64,000 nt of DNA, from NCBI RefSeq assembly GCF_009730915.1, contig NC_052489.1, positions 24,979,916 through 25,043,915 on the forward strand, given 5' to 3'. The number at the start of each line of letters is the position of its first letter. Position 1 is the stretch's first letter. The position numbers were made by a program, and so were the translations under genes. Below, piece by piece: positions 46,701 to 58,599 of the stretch. The DNA comes from Dioscorea cayenensis subsp. rotundata (taxonomy: Eukaryota; Streptophyta; Magnoliopsida; Dioscoreales; Dioscoreaceae). Under the pieces are notes generated by a model, which saw only the letters and a program-made list of their open reading frames with translations, was not told the DNA's origin and did no database searches.

Positions 46701-47019
46701 AACAAACGTCCTTTGATTAATAATGCACCAAAATAAATGAATGAATAAATTTTTGCCTACCTTCATATTCTTCACAAGCAAAACCTAGTACCATTATTTA
46801 TATCACAGGCAATCTGGTTGGTCTAATTAATTAGGTAACAGTCATCAACACTCGGCTTAGGATGTATGATTCTCATCTTATACGGTTGTTACACTGTTCA
46901 AGGCCAGAACCCCTTCCCTTCTTCTATCATCCCTCTCTTTTCTCCTTGCTATATATATATCTCATCTCCTTCCCCATCTCTCCCATCCCTCCATACTGTA
47001 AGAATTAAGAAAAACATAT
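46701..47019. other. Promoter and leader region of the wax gene
   Basis: A TATA-like ttgctatatatatatctc lies at about 46944-46960, about 60-75 bp before the ATG, within a CT-rich stretch. This is a plausible core promoter with a short leader. Nothing else is seen. Confidence 0.5.
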
Positions 47020-49717
47020 ATGGCAACAAAACCAGGGTACTTAACTCAATGGCCCTGGCAAAGCCTTGGCAACTTCAAGGTATATATATATATATATATA
47101 TATTCATATATAATCTTTCCGCTTTCAACTTCCAATCATTTATATATATTGCATGAATGAATGATGACTTGCAGTATTTGCTGTTGGCTCCATGGGTGCT
47201 GGATGGAGCTCACAAGGCCATGAGAGATGGATGGAATGTAAACTTCACGTATCTAGCCATCCTCCCCCTTCTTCTCTCCAGAGTGCTTCACAACCTGGTC
47301 TGGATCTCCATATCCCGTTTCCAGAATGCCAGGAGCAAACACAGGATCCTTGATAGAAGCCTTGACCTCGACCAAGTTGACCGTGAGAGAAACTGGTCTC
47401 TCTCTATCTCTCTTTCTCTCTCGATCTCTCAACAATGAAATTATATTATATATGTGTATATATATCAGGGATAAAGAGATAAAATGTTGGTTGGTTGATG
47501 AACAGGGATGACCAGATCTTGTTCAGTGGTTTTATAGCCTACTCGATCTCCATGTGCTTCAGTACTGATGCTACCAACCTTCCAATATGGAGAATGGACG
47601 GTTGGGTCATCATCATGCTCCTCCATGCTGGCCCTGTGGAGTTCCTCTACTACTGGTTCCACAGAGCTCTTCACCATCACTTCCTCTACTCTCGCTATCA
47701 CTCTCACCACCATGCTTCAATTGTCACCGAGCCCATTACTTGTATATATACCTATATAGATTTCTTTAATTTTTCATTAATTTTTTTTTTTTTTTTGTCT
47801 TTTCATTAAATATTACTAATAATTTTTGCTGTTTTGCATGCAGCTGTGATTCATCCATTTGCAGAGCATATAGTGTACCACTTTCTCTTCTTTATTCCTT
47901 TGCTGACGTCCATCTTTACCAAGACAAGCTCCATTCTTGCTATTTTTTTCTATATGACATTCGTTGACTTTATGAACAACATGGGGCATTGTAACTTTGA
48001 GCTTGTCCCGAACTGGCTCTTCAAGGTCTTCCCTCCTCTCAAGTATCTCATGTATACTCCCTCGTAAGTTCATCATTAATCTTCAATCCTTAATCTTTTC
48101 GTTAAAATCAAAACGTTTTTACTAACAACTTCATCTTTAATTTGGTCAGGTATCATTCTCTTCATCACACTCAGTTTAGAACCAATTACTCTCTATTCAT
48201 GCCTTTTTATGATTACATCTACAACACAATGGACAAGTCTTCTGATTGTTTGTATGAGACTTCCCTCAAAGGAAAAGAAGAAAAATGTGATGTCGTTCAT
48301 CTAACTCATCCTACAACCTTGCAATCTATTTATCATCTTCGTTTCAGTTTCCCTTCCTTGGCTTCGAAACCATATGATTCTAAGTGGTACATGATGTTGG
48401 TTTGTCCGTTGTCGCTCATATCAATGGCATTTACATGGATCTATGGTTCTTGTTTTACTGTTGAGAGAAACAAATTGAAGAAACTAATAATGCAGACATG
48501 GGCAATACCAAGATATTCTTTCCAAGTAAGATATATCAAATTGCAACTCAAATTTCAGACATGTTCATTGATGATTTGATTAATTACCATTTATTGCAGT
48601 ATGAATTATCTTGGGAAAAAGATGCAATCAATGATCTGATTGAGAAGGCTGTTCTTGAGGCAGATTGCAGAGGAGTTAGAGTTTTGAGTCTTGGACTATT
48701 AAATCAGGCAGGCTGTTAATTTGTTCTCATTTGTCCAATTCTGATCATGAAACGCTAATTAAGCACAACTGTATGTTTTACTGCACTGAAATTAATTTAT
48801 CTCAAACTTTGCAGGGCAGAGAAATCAATGGAAACGGTGAATTGTATCTGAGGAAACACCCAAATTTAAATTTAATGATTGTTGATGGAAGTAGTTTAGC
48901 AGCAGCAGTTGTTCTCAGAAGTATTCCATCGGGAATAAACCAAGTACTGATTTCAGGAACTCTCTCTAAGATTGGCTGTGCAATTGCAACAGAACTATGT
49001 AAAAAGGGAACTCAGGTGGTTAAATCTTCACTTTAGTTGCTTTATCAATCTTTCAAGTTTCAGTTACTGATAATACTCGTAATTAATTGATGGCAGGTTA
49101 TGATGACATGCAAGACTGATTTTGATTATCTGATGTTAAGAATGTTAGATTCGACTTCAAGACACTTAACTTTCACAAGGAATTATACCACTCAGGTGAT
49201 TAAGTTTGAGATAATTCTGAGTTCCATCAAGTTGGCAGGACCACTTGCTGTACTGTAATTGATTTATTAATAAAACACGCAGGTTTGGTTGATAGGAGAA
49301 GGAATGGATCATGCAGAGCAAATGATGGCACCGAAAGGCGCCATCTTCATACCTTTCTCACAGTTTCCTTTGAAGAAAGCTCGCAAGGATTGCACTTACT
49401 ACTCCACCCCCTCCTTGAGAATGCCTGATGCACTTGAGAATGTGCATTCTTGTGAGGTAATTCATCTCAATTACAATTTCGAAACAATTCCGGTTTTTTT
49501 TTTATCTGAAACTAAACAGGTTATTCTGTTGTTACGACAGAATTGGCTTCCGAGAAGGGTTATGAGCGCATGGCGAGTTGCAGGGATAATTCATGCATTG
49601 GAAGGATGGAACGAACATGAATGTGGAGACACAATGCTTGACATTGAGAAAGTATTGTCTGCTGCAATCCTTCATGGATTCTTCCCTTTAACTCAAGCAT
49701 CATATGAAAAACAATAA
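47020..49717 (+). CDS. CER1: CER1/GL1-type very-long-chain aldehyde decarbonylase-like protein, complete, 10 exons
   Basis: CER1-type proteins make cuticular wax alkanes from very-long-chain acyl precursors in the endoplasmic reticulum, with CER3 as partner. Exons: 47020-47079, 47175-47395, 47506-47741, 47844-48063, 48150-48525, 48600-48707, 48815-49015, 49097-49195, 49283-49456, 49541-49717, joining to 604 codons (603 aa), near the usual 620-630. The N-terminal half has several membrane helices and the three His clusters of the fatty acid hydroxylase superfamily: HRALHH (146-151), HSHHH (159-163) and HSLHH (228-232). The C-terminal half is the WAX2/CER1 C-terminal domain (AVVLRSIPSGINQVLISG; LEGWNEHECGD). 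The intron after exon 6 starts with GC (CAG|gcaggc). The frame is intact. CER1 is favoured over CER3 because the His clusters are complete, but both were judged by eye. Confidence 0.93.
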
Positions 49718-49849
49718 TTGAGACAATAATAGTTTGCTATCAAATATATCCATGTACTACTTTGATTTCGATAACATTAAATGACAGTACTATGAGTTAG
49801 TTTGAGATGTGCCCATTTTTTTTTTTTTTTTTGAAAATCTAATTAATAT

Positions 49850-50159
49850 TATATCTTGAATGAAATTTATAAAAACTTTATTAATTTCTCTTTTCAGATA
49901 TGTATCACACTAGAGAAAATAGTTGGAGAATTTTCTTAATTGCATAGGTTTCAAATAATAATTTAATTTGTATCAACACGTGCCTATATAATACTTTTCT
50001 CTTTTGATTGATGTGAAATAACTTTTTTTATTGATTATATCTTAAAATGTATCACCGTTAAAAGTTAATTCATACGTGCATTCGAATCAGTAAGAAGATT
50101 AACCAGATGAATCAATTTAATTTAAAGATTAAAATAAATATACTTTTAGAGGGTTAAAT
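49850..50159. repeat. Direct repeat downstream of the wax gene (copy 2, first part)
   Basis: Same orientation as 46175-46700 and roughly 75-80% alike by eye. It begins about 130 bp after the stop codon and is interrupted at 50160 by a MITE. Confidence 0.8.
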
Positions 50160-50832
50160 TCTAGGTAGTCAGAACCGGACCGGACCTTTGAACCTGATGA
50201 GGCCAAGGTTCAAGGGTCAAGAGGTCCAACCGCGGTCAAATCGGGTCGAACCGGATTTAATAAATAAAAATATAAAAGAAAATACATTAAATATTATATT
50301 AATTTTTAAATTTAATACACAACCTATATTAATTTTTAAATACAACCTATCAAACAAAAGTTACAAAACAAGTCTTGATTCCAATCATTCCACATTCAAA
50401 ACACAATATTTAACAACATTTAATTAAACTAAATCCATATAAAAGTATAAAACACTAAATAAAATTAATCTCATCAAGTTTTTCTCAAACACTAAAATCA
50501 AATCCATAAAATTAAATTCATAGCTCATAATTCTCAACAAAATATACATTTAGATAATACTATGCAATAAGCATGGTAAGAAAATTCAAAATGTATAGTT
50601 TCATACACAAAAAGTTTTCCACATTGAAATGAAATCCACACATGGGCCATGGCCATGGCCCATTGGCTTTTTTTTTTTTTAATTCACTGTTGAAACCGGA
50701 TGAACCGGTCCGGTTCATCCGATTCACGGTTGAACCGACCGGTTTATCCGGTTCAACAGCGGTTTTTCTTCTGCCCGGTTTTATAGGCTGAACCGGACCT
50801 GTCTAATGTCCGGATCCGGTTCTGACTACCTA
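50160..50832. mobile_element. hAT-like MITE with CCGGTT-rich ends
   Basis: A 673-bp element with inverted ends CTAGGTAGTCAGAACCGG and CCGGTTCTGACTACCTA(G), flanked by the 8-bp duplication ggttaaat (50152-50159 and 50833-50840). The orthologous position in copy 1 (about 46455-46475) reads agagggttaaaactaag without it. Subterminal sequence is full of aaccggtccggttcaaccgg-type motifs. There is no transposase. An 8-bp duplication fits the hAT superfamily. Confidence 0.82.
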
Positions 50833-50955
50833 GGTTAAATCTAAGAATAACGCCAAGCCAAGTTGATAGTCTAGTAGTATTGACCCCACCCATAAAAAAT
50901 GTTGGTGTTGAAAATTCAATTTTTTAATTTAATCAAGTCTTACTAGACGCAATAG
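50833..50955. repeat. Direct repeat downstream of the wax gene (copy 2, second part)
   Basis: Resumes after the MITE (ggttaaatctaagaat...ggttgatag-like) and matches 46460-46590, until similarity stops near 50955. The rest of the repeat appears to resume at 59784. Confidence 0.72.
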
Positions 50956-51820
50956 CGGTAACTGGTCACTGGTGGTAATACAAGCTTAAAACCTAAACTC
51001 CATATCACCGGGTGAGGACGTATGACTAGACGATAAATTCTAACCAGTGGTCACACCCTGATTGTGTTTGTGACATTTGTAAAAAAATAATTGTTAGGTT
51101 TGGATGTTAGATTTCATCAAACTTAATTGCGACATATATGTCGTATATTATATGCGGAAGCAGGATCACTTACCTCTAGCTATATCAAATTGTTGAAGAT
51201 GACGAGAGCCTTTAAGTCCACACTTGAAGTAACCAGGGACTCTTCCAATCTATCTCGTCCTCTCCCACCGATTGAGCTAGGTATTTGCAAGAACAATAGA
51301 TTGGGGACCCATGGTGATGTCTAATATATAATCCTTGCCATCAAAGGATTAACTCCACTTAAAACTTAAGTAGATAATTATACAAAGTGCCAATTAGAGT
51401 TAACTTAGGATTCCATTAGATAAAGTCATGTATCACTTTATATAGTTTGAATTCAGGTTGTATTGATATCATCACGAAATTAATTCAGAATAGAATTCAA
51501 ACTAACATTAGAAGCCTAAATTGGCATTATATGACAAGTAAGGAGCTAACGTGACACAAGTAATGTTGATGTGACAAATGCAATGATTTGACAAACAAGG
51601 TCACAAGGATGATGAAATGGCAAAACCACTTGGTGATGTGGCAAGAAGTAAAAATGAAGGTATGAAGGCTAGAAGACCATGAGAAGAGCTTATGTTTGGA
51701 AGATTTCTCTCAATCAATCAAATGAGTAAGACTATTTTTGGAAATAACATCAAGCTAAAAGAATATATCTTGAAAAGCAAGTTTATCTTGGATATGATTT
51801 AATCTATCTTCGGTAAAATC
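50956..51820. other. Non-coding DNA before the decayed copia element
   Basis: No gene. Probably a degraded LTR or untranslated 3' part of retrotransposons: it has runs typical of LTR leaders but no paired copy that I could find. Contains repeated gacaa/gtgac motifs near 51540-51620. Confidence 0.4.
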
Positions 51821-54800
51821 TGAGATGATAAATCTATCTTTAGTAAACTCTTTTGTATGTAAGCTTATACTCCTTCGTACCCTGAAAGTACCTCATTACT
51901 TTCTTTGCAGCTTTCCAGTGGTAAATCCCTGGATTAATTTGATATCTTCCCAACATCCCCACAACATATGCAATGTCCGGTCTCGTACAGACTTGACCAT
52001 ACATAAGACTTCCAACAGCTGAAGCATACAGAATGTTTTCCATATGTTCCTTTTCCAAGTTAATTTTAGGACACTGGTCTAAGTTAAACTTGTCATCTCT
52101 CACAATATGCGCAACACTAGGTGAACAATTTTCCATTGGAAATCTCTCAAGAATTTTATTAATATAGGCTTCCTGAGACAAACCCAAAACACCACAGGAT
52201 CTGTCTCTATGTATCTTAATGCCAATGACATAAGATGCCTCACCCATATCTTTCATGTCAAAATTCTTAGAGAGAAATCGTTTCACATCATGCAACATAC
52301 CCTTATCATTGGTTGCAAGCAAAATATCATCAACATATAAGACTAAAAAACAAAACTTACTCCCACTGTCTTTATAGTATATGCATTGATCCTTAATGTT
52401 CTCAACAAAACCAAATGATGAGACAACATCGTGGAACATCAAATACCACTGTCAGGATGCTTGTTTCAGTCCGTATATAGATTTCTTAAGCTTGCAAACC
52501 AAGCTTTCACCTTCACTAGAGAAGAATCCTTTAGGTTGTTTCATAAACACCTCTTCGTTTAGATCTCCATTAAGGAAAGTCGTTTTCACATCCATCTGAT
52601 ATAATTCTGAGTCAAAATGAGCAACTAATGTCATTATAATATGAAATGAGTCCTTTTTCGAAACTGGAGAAAAGTCTCATTATAGTCGATGCCCACTTTC
52701 TGAGTAAATCTTTTAGCAACTAATCTAGCCTTGTAACGTTCAATGTTGTCTAGCGAGTCTTTCTTGGTTTATAAACCCACTTACACCCAATGACTTTCGC
52801 CCCTTCAGGCAACTTGACTAGATCCCAAACACCATTATGTGCCATGGATTCCATCTCATCCTTCATAGGATCATACCACAACTTAGAATTACTACAATTA
52901 ATAGTTTGTGAAGACATTTTAGGGTCATCAGCAGCTCCAAAATCATAGTTAGATTGTTGTAAATACACAATATAATCACTAGATATTGCCAATTTTTTAA
53001 TTCTAGTTGATCTTCTTAATACCACATTATTATCTTCTTAATGAAGTTGCTGCTCAACAACTTCAGATTGATGTCATGGGACTTGATCAACTAGATCAGT
53101 AGGATGTGGTTCCTCAATGATTATCATTTCAATGTCTTCCAAATCTTGATGGTTATCATGTGAAACAATCAATCTTCGATTAGAATCCGGAGTTTCTTTA
53201 TGATCTTCTTCAAAACCAAAGTCTAGAGGTTGATCACTGCCACTAATCAAGTCATTCTCAAGAAATTTGGCATTTCTTGATTCCACAATTCTAGTGCTAT
53301 ATAATGGACAATAAAACCTATAACCCTTGGACTTTTCGGCACAACCAATAAAATAACTACTAACAGTCCTTGGGTTTAACTTTCTCTCATGTGGATTAAA
53401 CACTCTTATTTCAGCTGGACAACCCCAAACATGCATATTTTGCAAACTCGGTTTTCAACCTTTGAACAATTCAAATGGAGTTTTAGAAACTGCCTTGGTC
53501 GGAACCTGGTTTAATATATATGCTACTGTTTTAAGAGCCTCAGTCCACATAGATCGAGGAAGTTTGGAGTTGCTAAGCATACTCTTTACCATATCCATTA
53601 AAATGTGATTTCTTCTTTTAGCTACACCATTTTGATCTAGTGAGCCAGGCATAGTGTATTGGGCCACAATACTATGCTCTTCTAGAAACCTCGCAAATGG
53701 ACCTGGTGCTTGTCTATATATCTTTTGTGTACCTACCATAGTATTCTCCACCTCTATCTAATATCACAGACTTTATTTGATTACTGCATTGTTTCTCTAC
53801 TTCAGCTTTAAAGATCTTGAAAGCATCTAATGCTTCAGCCTTATTATCAAGCAAGTACAGATACATAAAGCGTGAGTAATTCTCAATAAAAGAGATGAAG
53901 TATCTCTGACCATACAAGTACATCTCTGGACTACAAATGTCTGTATGTATGATCTCTAATAAGCATGAAATTTTCCTAGCACCTTTCTTAGGTTTGTTGG
54001 TTTGCTTTCCCTTTATGCAATCCATACAAGTTTGAAAGTCGGTAAAATCAAGAGTCAAGGATTCTATCATTCACCAACTTCTCAATTCTCTTTATGGAGA
54101 TATGTCCCAATCTCTGGTGCCAAAACATAAAAGATTTATTATTGATTACACTACGTTTAATACCAACATTTAGTTGATCATGCAACACATTATAAGAAAC
54201 ATTACTTTGCAAATAAATTTGAAAAAGACCATCACACAATGCACAATTCCCAACAAGAGAAGAATTATAAAACAAACGAAAATATGATTGATAAAACTTA
54301 AAGGAATATCCTAATGGTACAAGTTGTGAAACTGAAATTAAATTTCTAGAAAAACTAGGAATATAAAAGGTCTTTTCCAAATCTAGAACAAAGTCTGAAT
54401 CTAAAACTAATTTGCATGTCCCGACAACCTCTGCATGTGAACAAATCTTATTCCCAAGATAAATAAACTGTTCACTCTTTGTCAGTATTCTTCAGCTTAA
54501 GAAGCCCTGTAAGGTATTAGAAATATGGATTGTAGTACCATAATCAATCCACCAAGTGTTATGACAAACATCAACCATATTAGATTCATAACAAACTAAA
54601 GAAATTTCAGTACCTTACTTCTCAAGATGAATCTTGAGTTTCGGACAATCCTTCTTCATGTACACTTTCTTCTTATGAAAGAAGTACTTGGACACCTTCT
54701 CGATCTGAACAGGTAATTTGCCTTTAACATTTTTCAGGTTGGTTTATCCTCTTTTCTTACCTCGAGTAGCCATATGTGCACTTTCACTCTTTTCTAATAA

Positions 54801-55366
54801 CAACCTTTCCTCCTCTTGAATACACATGGTCAAAAGATCATTAATAGACCATTATATTTATGTGTGTTATATGAGATTTTGAAAGCGTTATACTGATGTA
54901 GAAGATAGTGCAAGATAAAGTCCACAAGGTAAGCATATGAAAAATCGATTTACTCTAAAGCCTTAAATTGAGCCCCTAAGTTTTTTATCCTCATGATGTG
55001 CTCTAGCATACCTTTAACACTTGTGAGCTTCATGGATAATAATTTGGTCATTAGAGTGCAAGCAAGAGCCTTATTTGAAGATTCAAATTGATCATCAATT
55101 GCCTTCAACAAATCTCTTACATGTGCACAATATGGGATTGAACCACGGATACTAGCAGATATACGTGTCTTAATGTACATCATGCTTAAGCGATTAGATC
55201 GCTCCCACCGTTCATACAAGGCAATCGTACCCGGAGTGCTATTGTCTGTCGGCACAGGTGGTTCATCCTTCCTTATAGCATAGTCAAAATCCATGCGTCC
55301 CAACTGAAGGAAAATCAACTTCTTCCAAGTTTTATAATTATCACCTCTTAACATAGGAACATGATC
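51821..55366 (-). pseudogene. Decayed Ty1/copia retrotransposon (gag-pol)
   Basis: Minus-strand fragments run in the expected order from the right: gag (UBN2-like, LRGDNYKTWKKLIF, about 54950-55366), protease remnant near 54510-54560 (WWIDYGTTIHI, with the Ser of the D-S/T-G site changed), GAG-pre-integrase (FWHQRLGHISIKRIEKL, about 54048-54380), integrase core (about 53455-54070; [25 protein letters not shown]), RT (52750-53025 and 51840-52634; QMDVKTTFLNGDL, LYVDDILLATND) and the start of RNase H (PDIAYVVG, GTKEYKLTY). Many stops and frameshifts separate them. No LTR pair was found; the 5' end is cut by a CACTA-like terminus at 55367. Confidence 0.9.
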
Positions 55367-55990
55367 CACTATAACAAAATTGATGATTAGTAACAAATTT
55401 AGTTATGACATAGTAGTTTTTTGTCACAAATAAATGACATTAAGTGACAAAAATATGGTTTCATTGCGCATTTCATTAGTTCGAATATTTTATGTGACAA
55501 TATTTTAAATCATCATATGATGGTGTCACCAAATATTTGATGTTATATCTTCTGACTAAATGGAGATGGAGGGAAATTTTTTTAGTGGCAACTTAAACAT
55601 TGGGTGACAGTTATATTAAGTCATTAATGCAATATTCTTTTGTGACGAATTCTAAAATATCTTACTTGTAAAAAAAATTAATATAATGTCACCAATATTA
55701 ATATTTACTAGCAGTGATAATTTAAATTTGGTCATGTATCTTAATTATTTTTTATGACATACAAATTCGTCATCTAAATATAATTAATACTAACATTATA
55801 TTATCCGTCACCTATATGTAAGTAATATTGGCATTATATTATTGTCCCAAATACATATGGCATTAAAGGGTGATATTAGTGAATGTCACCATTTATTAAT
55901 TAATTTATTGACATTAACCATATGTCACTAATAAATTTTTTTAGTGAAAAATTATTAAATATGTCACTAATATTTTCTAAATAAATATTA
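55367..55990. mobile_element. CACTA-like terminal fragment
   Basis: It begins exactly at a copia gag junction with CACTATAACAAAATTG, a CACTA-type terminus. For about 600 bp it is packed with gtgaca/tgtcac motifs in both orientations, typical of CACTA subterminal regions. The opposite terminus (ending TTGTTATAGTG) was not found, so the element is truncated or much rearranged. Confidence 0.6.
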
Positions 55991-56120
55991 TTTACTATGC
56001 AAGAATTGCTTGAGATAGGAGTTGCAGGTGGTGTTCGGGAGTGGTAAAAAGTCAGATCTCACAAATTAACGGATCTAATTAGGAAACCATGTCATATATA
56101 TAGGCAATTTTTTTACAAAT

Positions 56121-56240
56121 AAATAATAATTATATTCCTATTTGGATAAAGAGAGTAAATAAATAATAATTCTATACCTATTTTGATAAAGTGAATAAAT
56201 AAACAATACTTCTATTTCTATTTGGATAAAGAGAGTAAAT
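56121..56240. repeat. Three-copy 40-bp tandem repeat
   Basis: Units starting at 56121, 56161 and 56201, each reading roughly aaataataattctatncctatttggataaag in two parts, then gagtaaat. Confidence 0.85.
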
Positions 56241-56933
56241 TGATTTTACCATTGCAACGTGCTTATCATCTATTTTAGTTATTTGTTTTATTGTTTCGGA
56301 TAATATAGGAATGTGTGGCAATTGAAGGTTCAACTTTTCAAATAAAAAACAATAATTGTGGTTTAGTGAACGTGTGATTGATATATATTATATATATATA
56401 AAAAAAATTGAATCATGATGGTAAGTTCTACAATGATCAAGATTTTCAACAGAATCTATCAATATAATGTAGAGAGAGATTCATGTACCAGTGGTAAATT
56501 GGGAATATATGAACTAAACATTGAAATTTGTTTAATATAGATATATCCAAATCGAATAATTTTTTTAAAATTAAATATGAAAATAAAATTTGAAATTATT
56601 TTAATATAGTTATATTCGAATTAACTTTTTTTTAAACTAAAATTTAAAATTAATTTATATATATTTATATTGATGGTATATTTTTTAGATTGAAACCCTA
56701 ATTTATTTATATCTTTTTATTAAACCCTAATTTATATTTTTATATAGTTATCTTTCACCTATATAAAGATTGAAGCCCTACAAATATTAATGAAGAATCT
56801 TGTCAGGCATGTCTCTCTTGACTATTATTCGTTCATAAATTTTTTTGATATTGCAATAGTGTATGCATTCAAATTATATGAGCATGCAAGTTTTATTTTA
56901 TTTATTTATTTTGTAGTTGTAATGGATCCATAT

Positions 56934-57140
56934 ATTGTAATAAAAAAAGCTGAAGATTTTTTTGAAGATGTTTTAATGGAGGTTGTCTCGCACCCACTAG
57001 AAAGTGTTGTAGATGAGATAGAATATGACTCCATTGAAAGTGCTGCCATAATGCATCAATTAGATTTAAGCAATGGTGCTGATGAAAAGGAAGTTCAGTT
57101 CGAACAAAAAGAAGAAAAAAAATTTAATTTCAATCATTGA
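56934..57140 (+). CDS. Hypothetical acidic peptide, doubtful
   Basis: A TATA-like ctatataaag at about 56759 precedes a plus-strand open frame that runs to a stop near 57140. The part from the ATG near 56922 is acidic and helical in character (AEDFFEDVLMEVVSHPLESV, then EIEYDSIESAAIMHQLDL), which is unlike random AT-rich translation. The frame also opens further upstream (from 56790) with a hydrophobic stretch. An adjoining frame after the stop (EDGYEDDNVEEKE) is equally acidic, so it could be the start of a longer, frameshifted or spliced gene or a transposon gene remnant. No family is recognised. Confidence 0.25.
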   Translation: MVIKKAEDFFEDVLMEVVSHPLESVVDEIEYDSIESAAIMHQLDLSNGADEKEVQFEQKEEKKFNFNH

Positions 57141-57805
57141 TTTGAACAAGTTCGCTGAGGATGGCTATGAAGACGACAATGTAGAAGAAAAGGAGAAAAA
57201 AATAGTGATAAGGGGTATGCTAAAGATTTATTTAGATAACTTCTATTGAATGTTTTGTATGTTGGGTCTTTGCTAATTATCATAATATTTTAGTCGTGAA
57301 CTAAATAATGATTGGCCCATTTGATTTTTAGAGATGATCTTTTATTTAGTTCTCCTTTCTATATCTTTTAACACCTTATTTTACTTAAATTCTCTTTTAT
57401 CCTTTCTCCTTACTTTTTTCTATTATTAATTCCATATTCACACATCATCTCATAATTTCAAATAAACAAAAAAATTAAGCTAAATTAATTAATTAATTAA
57501 AAAAAATATGAATATAAACATATAACAGTTCAAAACCAATATTTTTTGTTATTATAAACATAATGAAGTCAGCATATATTTTTTATTTTAAAAAATTGTT
57601 AAATTTATTACAATAATTTGATAAATAATTAAAATAAATTTTAGTTTACCTAGGGCCATACCCAAATATAAACCGCTTCAAAATTTGGATAATCATTTAC
57701 TTTAGGTAATTTAATAAATAATTAATATAATTTGTGCATAATCATTTACTTTAATTTTTTTAAATTGAATTATAGATAATGAGTATGGATAATTATATTT
57801 ATTTA

Positions 57806-57856
57806 AATATATTATATTATATTATATTATATTATATTATATTATGTTATGTTATA
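57806..57856. repeat. (TATTA)n microsatellite
   Basis: About nine pentanucleotide units ending in two ttatg variants. Confidence 0.92.
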
Positions 57857-58599
57857 TAAGTAAAAAACCGATTCTATCCTTTTATTTAACCCTAATTTAT
57901 GGTAGGCATGATTGTAATTATAAAAATTAATACAGTCAAATTTACTAATGATTTAGAGATTATTATATATTTTTAAATTTTAATTTATCTAATTGCTTTA
58001 TGCCTATCATATTACTCAAATATTTCTATAAAAACAAATCTAGAAGAAAAACTCTATTATTCATACTAGTTATTTAAGAGTATTGGGTGTATACACATTG
58101 GAGGATTTTGCACTTGTTGAATTTCTAAGGTAATTTTAATTTATTGCATATATTTTTATTTATTCATGTAATTCATCTTTGATATTTATTTAATAGTTGA
58201 TTAAATATCAAGTAATAAAAATTGTTTATGTTAATTTGATATTTACCAAAATTGTTTTTGATATATGTCTAAATAATGCAAGTTTTCATATATTTTATTG
58301 ACATAGGCACAAGTTGATGTATTTTTTTAAATGTTTAAACACTAAAACAGTTCCCCTATTTTCCTCTCTTCCATCTTAGTTCCTATACTTTCATTAACTA
58401 TTAATAAAACAAATAAATAAAAACTAATATTAAATTATTAATAATTGGTTAACTTCTGATTAGGTCCCTAGGAAAAAAAGTTTTTGATGTTAGTCCACAA
58501 AGAGGAGTCGCCGGAGATCTTTGCTCACCGCTTGGATGCCGGCTAAGCGCCTGATCGCCGCCTAATCTCGGTGCTGGCGCTAATTCTAAGAATCCACAG

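Larger units (their letters stand above)
55991..58599. other. AT-rich intergenic DNA
   Basis: No confident gene. It contains a three-copy 40-bp tandem repeat (56121-56240), a short frame at 56934-57140 (listed separately) behind a TATA-like ctatataaag, and a (TATTA)n tract (57806-57856). A locally GC-rich stretch lies at 58500-58600. Confidence 0.5.

Noticed and set aside
56790..56921. Hydrophobic N-terminal extension of the frame ending at 57140
   Set aside because: AT-driven Phe/Ile/Tyr-rich composition; the later Met with an acidic continuation is the more plausible start, and even that is doubtful.
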